Virus record (IMG/VR): IMGVR_UViG_3300032893_000017
Coordinates: 33,319-97,318 of that record
Strand: one strand, 5' to 3'
From: a virus
Length of the DNA stretch: 64,000 nt
The notes beneath the pieces are model-generated. The model saw only the letters and a list, made by a program, of their open reading frames with translations, was not told where the DNA came from and ran no database searches. Every line of letters starts with the position of its first letter. The first letter of the stretch is position 1. Shown here in pieces: positions 60,143-64,000 of the stretch. The position numbers were made by a program, and so were the translations under genes.

Positions 60143-61501
60143 TTAATAAAATAAATAATCCTTATCTTGATCATATAGAGTTTGAAATCTTTCTAATAAC
60201 CATGTTTTATTAGCTGCAACTAAATTTTTATAAATTGTAACAAAAGGAGAACTTCCTCCATTAGCAACAACTAAATAAACCATATCATTACTAAATGTAC
60301 AATTCCATCCTTGACCAGTAGGCAGAGTACCTGGATTAGCTAATTTTGTAAATGTATCTCCTGATCGCTTATAAATTGTAACAAAAGGTGTAGTTGTATG
60401 AGCTACAGCTAAATAAGTTCCATCATAAGAAAATGAACAACCACCTCCTGTACCAGCAGGTAAAGTACCTGGATCAGCTAATTTAGTAAATGTATCTCCT
60501 GATCGTTTTAAAATACTTATAAAAGGTGTAGTTGTATGAGCTACAGCTAAATAAGTTCCATCATAAGAAAATGAACATTTATTTGCAATACCAGCTAATG
60601 CTGTTGGACTTGTAAGTTTTGTAAATACATCCCCATTTCTTTTATATATATTTATATAAGGTGTTGTTCCTACAGATACCGCTAAATAATTCATATCATA
60701 ACTAAATGAACAGCCTTTACCATCACCATCAGGCAGAGTTCCTGGATTAGCTAACTTCGTAAAGGTATCTCCTGATCGTTTGTAGATTGTTATAAAAGGT
60801 GTAGTTGCATGAGCTACAGCTAAATAAGTTCCATCAGGACTAAATGAACATTCATACCCTTGACCAGCAGGTAAAGTACCTGGATCAGCTAATTTAGTAA
60901 ATGTATCTCCTGATCGCTTATATATAAGAATATATGGAGTTGCATCAGAAGTAACAGCTAAATAAGTTCCATCAGGACTAAATGAACACCCCTCACAGAT
61001 ACCAGTAGGTAAAGTTAATGGATTAGATAACTTAGTAAATGTATCTCCTGATCTCTTATAGATAGAAAAACAAGGTGTATTATTATGACAAATAACTAAA
61101 TAAACCATATCGTTACTAAATACACATGAAAATCCTATTGAAGGTGGTGGGGTTCCAGGATCGGATAATTTTGTTCCAGGTAAAACTATTGAACCACTAA
61201 CACCTTTATAAACTAATCTTGCAGATGATTTGCTTGGCAGCATCAAATATCCTGCTGTTCCCTTTGTGGTAAACCATTTATTTATAAACCCCATTACATT
61301 TTCTGCATCCCCTTGCAATATTTGACATGCATTTTCTGCAAACAATTCCATTGCATCCCCTTCGTTTGCAGTAACTGGCAAAGTAAGTTGCAGCTGAGCC
61401 CCTCTAACATTATATTTTTTATTAACTGTTAAAGTAGTGCTGCTATCAAGAAAATCTGTTGTCTTTATTACTGCTTCTTTTGAAACTAAACTTCCACTCA
61501 T
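60143..61501 (-). CDS. Tail-associated seven-bladed WD40-like propeller protein
   Basis: 452 residues. N-terminal part (about 1-115: VVNKK-type strand-rich, with QLQLTLPVTANEGDAMELFA) looks like a tail-appendage domain. Then seven tandem units of about 46 residues with C[ST]FS-[YPN]D-G/M-x-YL-[AV]-V, TPF-x-[TS]I-x-KR-[SN]GD and FTKL. The last unit ends KNLVAANKTWLLERFQ. Blades 5 and 6 are nearly identical. A receptor-binding or adhesion role is likely, by position beside the tail-fibre-like gene. Confidence 0.75.
   Translation of the reverse strand: MSGSLVSKEAVIKTTDFLDSSTTLTVNKKYNVRGAQLQLTLPVTANEGDAMELFAENACQILQGDAENVMGFINKWFTTKGTAGYLMLPSKSSARLVYKGVSGSIVLPGTKLSDPGTPPPSIGFSCVFSNDMVYLVICHNNTPCFSIYKRSGDTFTKLSNPLTLPTGICEGCSFSPDGTYLAVTSDATPYILIYKRSGDTFTKLADPGTLPAGQGYECSFSPDGTYLAVAHATTPFITIYKRSGDTFTKLANPGTLPDGDGKGCSFSYDMNYLAVSVGTTPYINIYKRNGDVFTKLTSPTALAGIANKCSFSYDGTYLAVAHTTTPFISILKRSGDTFTKLADPGTLPAGTGGGCSFSYDGTYLAVAHTTTPFVTIYKRSGDTFTKLANPGTLPTGQGWNCTFSNDMVYLVVANGGSSPFVTIYKNLVAANKTWLLERFQTLYDQDKDYLFY
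60215..61125. repeat. 138-bp tandem repeats encoding propeller blades
   Basis: The string GTATCTCC recurs at 60354, 60492, 60765, 60903 and 61041, i.e. every 138 bases, with one 135-base unit in between. Sequence identity between units is high at DNA level, so duplication is recent or kept by recombination. Confidence 0.85.
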
Positions 61502-61513
61502 ATTTTTTCTCCT

Positions 61514-63598
61514 TTATTTTTCAATTATTGATTCTATCGTCCATTCTATTCCACGAGGAAAATAAACAGTTGTCAAAGCACCTTTTGTATTTGCTCCATA
61601 ATTAGCATGATATGCTCCGGTACTATTACTTGTTTTATATTGATATTGAAGAGTCTCAGCAGCACCAAGACTAAATTCAGAAGTTCTTGAACCTTCTAAT
61701 TGGGCATTAGCAATACCTTGTGCAGAATCTACTAACGCAAATATTTTGCTATTTCTTACTATAGTGCCAAAAGTATTATATGTATTAGTGCTATTAGAAA
61801 CATAAATATTTAGTCTTGAAAAAGACTTAACTGTCCTTGTATAAAGTGCTGTATATAATCTTGCATTGTAAGCTCCTGAAATTTCTGAAAGTAAATCAAT
61901 ATCTATATTTTCATAATTTAATACACCATAATTAGACCCTAATGCTAATTGATAACCTGAATGTATTCTAATTAATGTTTGAGGTCTTTTATATATTTGA
62001 GTTTGTGTTTGAATATCTGCTGCAATTACTGTAGATGTTGGAGAGCCTGTCACTGGAACATTTACAGCAAAATGAGTAGCATCTACTATTTCTACTACTT
62101 GAGTATTAGCAGCATAATTAGTACCACTCAAGGACATACCTATACTGTATTTTGTTGAATCCCCACAAGTTATCAAATAATAACCCGAAGTTGAAGATGT
62201 GGTCCCATCTGTAAAACCATTGATAACTTTAGCAACATAAAATATTCTATATATATTTCCACCGTATGTATCCCTTACATATCCATAAGTATTACTATAA
62301 GCAGCCCCTAGATTAAGTTGATTATTTGCTTCTGACCATCCACTACCGGAAATAAGAGTACAATTTTTTAAAAGAAATATTCCCATTGTTCCATCTGATT
62401 CCTTTATTCCTATACCCACATAATTAAAATAACTTATTGATAGAAGAGAAACAACATTTGTAAAAGTAGTATCTGAAGGAAAAGAATACAATACTCCTGA
62501 AGCAACTATTTTCAATCCCCCCTTTACAGTAATATTTGTTGTAGTATTAGTCACATTTAGCCCATCTATATAATTGCTGAATATTCCAAAAGCATCTGCT
62601 AAAGTAGTTTTCTTTCCTGTAAAACTAGAAGCACTATCACTTAAAGCAATCTCATCAGCCAATATAGGAGATGCTTTTAAAGTAAGAGCATCCAAACCTC
62701 CAAACAATGTTGGAACTGTAATTTTCTTTGCTACAAAACTGGCTGCACTGTCATTTATAAGAAATTCGTCTGTTGTTGCAAGAGAGCTCTTAGCTGACAG
62801 TATATCTACTATACCTAACAGAGTAGATAATAATACATAAGCACCTTTCTGACTATTAGCACTGTCTCCAATCAATATCCTATCGGCAGCTACTATTGAA
62901 CTTTTTACAGTGCCTGTTGCTACCAATTTGTCTACCGTCACACTGTTATTTGGATGATCTAAAGTAGAGGCATTTCTGTGGTCATTTATTGTCTTTAATA
63001 GGATTGTTGCAGTTGTTTCTGCTGTCCATCCTGTATTTGCCTCGCCATACTGCGATGTTACATTGTAGATGTTTGCATTTGCTATCCCCCCTACCAAAGG
63101 GACATATATCTCGCATATTTTTGCATATCCCGCATCTGCTGTAGGTGCAACCCCTGCTCCTTCTGACCCTGCTTTTCTAGTTATCAGCATGTCTATCAGA
63201 AATTCTGTATAGGTTAAAGCAACAGTTACCTCACCTGATGCTGGATCTACAAATTGTCTTGATAATTGATTTTGATCGGTATATTTAAAAGTTACCTCTA
63301 ATATATCTATTCTTGCTGACGATGCTGGTGTTGGTATGTTTATTATCTGTTCTGCTGGATTGATTAAAATAGTCCCATCTGACTTTACTACCAAACATTG
63401 CTCTACCTTTACATTGTAATCAGAACCTGTATTTTGTAATACTGGATTTCCTGACAATGATATAATAGCAGCCTGACTTCTAGAAAAGCAATATGTTGCT
63501 ATATCCTTCAGTATTGTCTCATAAACGAATTTTGATATATTATTGAGGTCGGTATAGGCTATGCGCTGATATAACCCCATTTGAACAATTTTACTCAT
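61514..63598 (-). CDS. Tail-fibre-like protein
   Basis: 694 residues. N-terminal part with YQRIAYTDLNNISKFVY and NPAEQIINIPTPASSARIDI, like base-plate-proximal or fibre N-termini. LDHPNNSVTVDKL at 213-225 is the common fibre linker. Three 38-residue repeats follow (about 239-263, 277-301, 315-339; DEFLINDSAASF, DEIALSDSASSF), then a long beta-rich distal part. Probably attaches to the tail and carries host contacts with the propeller protein. Confidence 0.75.
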   Translation of the reverse strand: MSKIVQMGLYQRIAYTDLNNISKFVYETILKDIATYCFSRSQAAIISLSGNPVLQNTGSDYNVKVEQCLVVKSDGTILINPAEQIINIPTPASSARIDILEVTFKYTDQNQLSRQFVDPASGEVTVALTYTEFLIDMLITRKAGSEGAGVAPTADAGYAKICEIYVPLVGGIANANIYNVTSQYGEANTGWTAETTATILLKTINDHRNASTLDHPNNSVTVDKLVATGTVKSSIVAADRILIGDSANSQKGAYVLLSTLLGIVDILSAKSSLATTDEFLINDSAASFVAKKITVPTLFGGLDALTLKASPILADEIALSDSASSFTGKKTTLADAFGIFSNYIDGLNVTNTTTNITVKGGLKIVASGVLYSFPSDTTFTNVVSLLSISYFNYVGIGIKESDGTMGIFLLKNCTLISGSGWSEANNQLNLGAAYSNTYGYVRDTYGGNIYRIFYVAKVINGFTDGTTSSTSGYYLITCGDSTKYSIGMSLSGTNYAANTQVVEIVDATHFAVNVPVTGSPTSTVIAADIQTQTQIYKRPQTLIRIHSGYQLALGSNYGVLNYENIDIDLLSEISGAYNARLYTALYTRTVKSFSRLNIYVSNSTNTYNTFGTIVRNSKIFALVDSAQGIANAQLEGSRTSEFSLGAAETLQYQYKTSNSTGAYHANYGANTKGALTTVYFPRGIEWTIESIIEK

Positions 63599-63608
63599 TG
63601 CTGTCTCC

Positions 63609-64000
63609 TTATGTTATAGTATATACAAACCAACCAGTAACCTCTTGATCTGAAGTCAGATTGTTTGTTAATCTTACCTGAACTACTATATTTTGAGCAA
63701 AAGTGTTGTTTGTACTCAAATATGTATTTCTCTGGTAAGTAGAATTTAACTGACTGAATACTGCCCCTGCATAATTGCCTATTTCTATTATCGCCCCAGA
63801 ATTAGGAGTCCCATTATTTATAATACTTATACCCAAACCATAAACAGTTAAGGTCTTCCCTGCTGGGACTGTTATTTCTTGTACTGAAGTGCTTGTTCCT
63901 GCAACAAGATATATGGCAGGTGTATTTACAGTTCTAATATCCTGAATTGATGCATTTGCCAATTTAGCAATAGTAACACTCAAATTAGGATGATCTAGAG
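63609..64000 (-). CDS. Tail-fibre-like protein, 5' end beyond window
   Basis: The frame continues upstream to the window edge as LDHPN before SVTIAKLANASIQDI, the same LDHPN-x-SVT linker seen in the next gene, so the TTG near 63983 is internal and the true start lies outside. The C-terminal 125 residues are beta-rich (VQEITVPAGKTLTVYGLGIS; NNTFAQNIVVQVRLTNNLTS). Likely another fibre or tail-tip subunit. Confidence 0.7.
   Translation of the reverse strand, partial: LDHPNLSVTIAKLANASIQDIRTVNTPAIYLVAGTSTSVQEITVPAGKTLTVYGLGISIINNGTPNSGAIIEIGNYAGAVFSQLNSTYQRNTYLSTNNTFAQNIVVQVRLTNNLTSDQEVTGWFVYTIT

Noticed and set aside
60230-60380. Further TTGTTACAA promoter copies
   Set aside because: The string ATTGTAACAAAAGG recurs inside the propeller coding repeats and has no TATAAT at the family distance.
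60143-61501. CRISPR-like array because of regular repeats
   Set aside because: The repeats are in frame, degenerate and encode propeller blades; spacers are not unique sequences.
1-64000. tRNA genes, integrase and lysogeny repressor
   Set aside because: No cloverleaf-like sequence, tyrosine or serine recombinase motif, or typical CI-like repressor was recognised on either strand; the window is only part of the genome, so absence is not proof.

Overview
The window is part of a strongly AT-rich, tightly packed tailed-phage (Caudoviricetes) genome. Every gene I support is read from the minus strand, and most neighbours overlap or are separated by a few bases (ATGA/TAATG junctions). It holds portal, large terminase, MuF-type head protein, tail proteins, lysis genes and a full replisome. 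No integrase, repressor, tRNA, rRNA or CRISPR array was recognised. Several Sec/lipobox lipoproteins and two M23 peptidases suggest a low-GC host. Lipoproteins of this style (short signal peptide, Cys in a loose lipobox, beta-propeller or transglutaminase-like body) recall spirochaetes, but the host cannot be settled from the sequence.

In transcription order (high to low coordinates) the layout is as follows. 64.0-56.6 kb: tail-fibre-like proteins, a seven-bladed propeller protein, membrane proteins, an M23 endolysin, holin-like proteins and a transglutaminase-like lipoprotein. 56.3-54.0 kb: ribbon-helix-helix protein, J-domain protein, GIY-YIG homing endonuclease and pyrimidine-dimer glycosylase. 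53.97-48.5 kb: promoter, structured leader RNA, replication initiator, DnaC-like loader, DnaB helicase, DnaG primase and a sigma-like factor. 48.4-42.4 kb: a 7-deazaguanine DNA-modification operon (QueD, QueE, phosphoribosyltransferase-FolE fusion, QueD-like T-fold protein, SPASM radical-SAM protein, glycosyltransferase, DpdA). 42.4-37.6 kb: sliding clamp, UDG-PolA fusion polymerase and clamp loader. 37.6-28.7 kb: nucleotidyltransferase, SbcCD, a class-3 lipase, HNH protein, flap exonuclease, DNA methyltransferase and RuvC-like nuclease. 28.6-19.4 kb: ssDNA-binding protein, RecA, many small genes and the terminase. 19.4-10.2 kb: actin-like ParM/ParR-like segregation genes, small zinc proteins, and a membrane M23 peptidase beside a propeller lipoprotein. 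10.1-0 kb: portal and large polyvalent head-region proteins.

Five copies of one promoter, with identical internal spacing, open successive modules; two of the copies lie in a 47-base exact repeat. Each of these promoters except the 56.4 kb copy abuts or nearly abuts the stop codon of the preceding module.

The most unusual systems are: (1) the DNA-modification operon, where DpdA sits next to a glycosyltransferase whose C-terminal part resembles the queuosine mannosyltransferase family and next to a SPASM radical-SAM protein, suggesting a glycosylated or otherwise hypermodified deazaguanine; (2) head-region proteins built from modules joined by a repeated HKY[IL] linker, carrying an ADP-ribosyltransferase, an inorganic-pyrophosphatase-like domain, HExxH peptidases and a sigma-70-like domain, probably injected cargo; (3) a pseudoknot-capable leader RNA with a terminator hairpin before the replication initiator which, together with ParM/ParR, hints at a plasmid-like carrier state.
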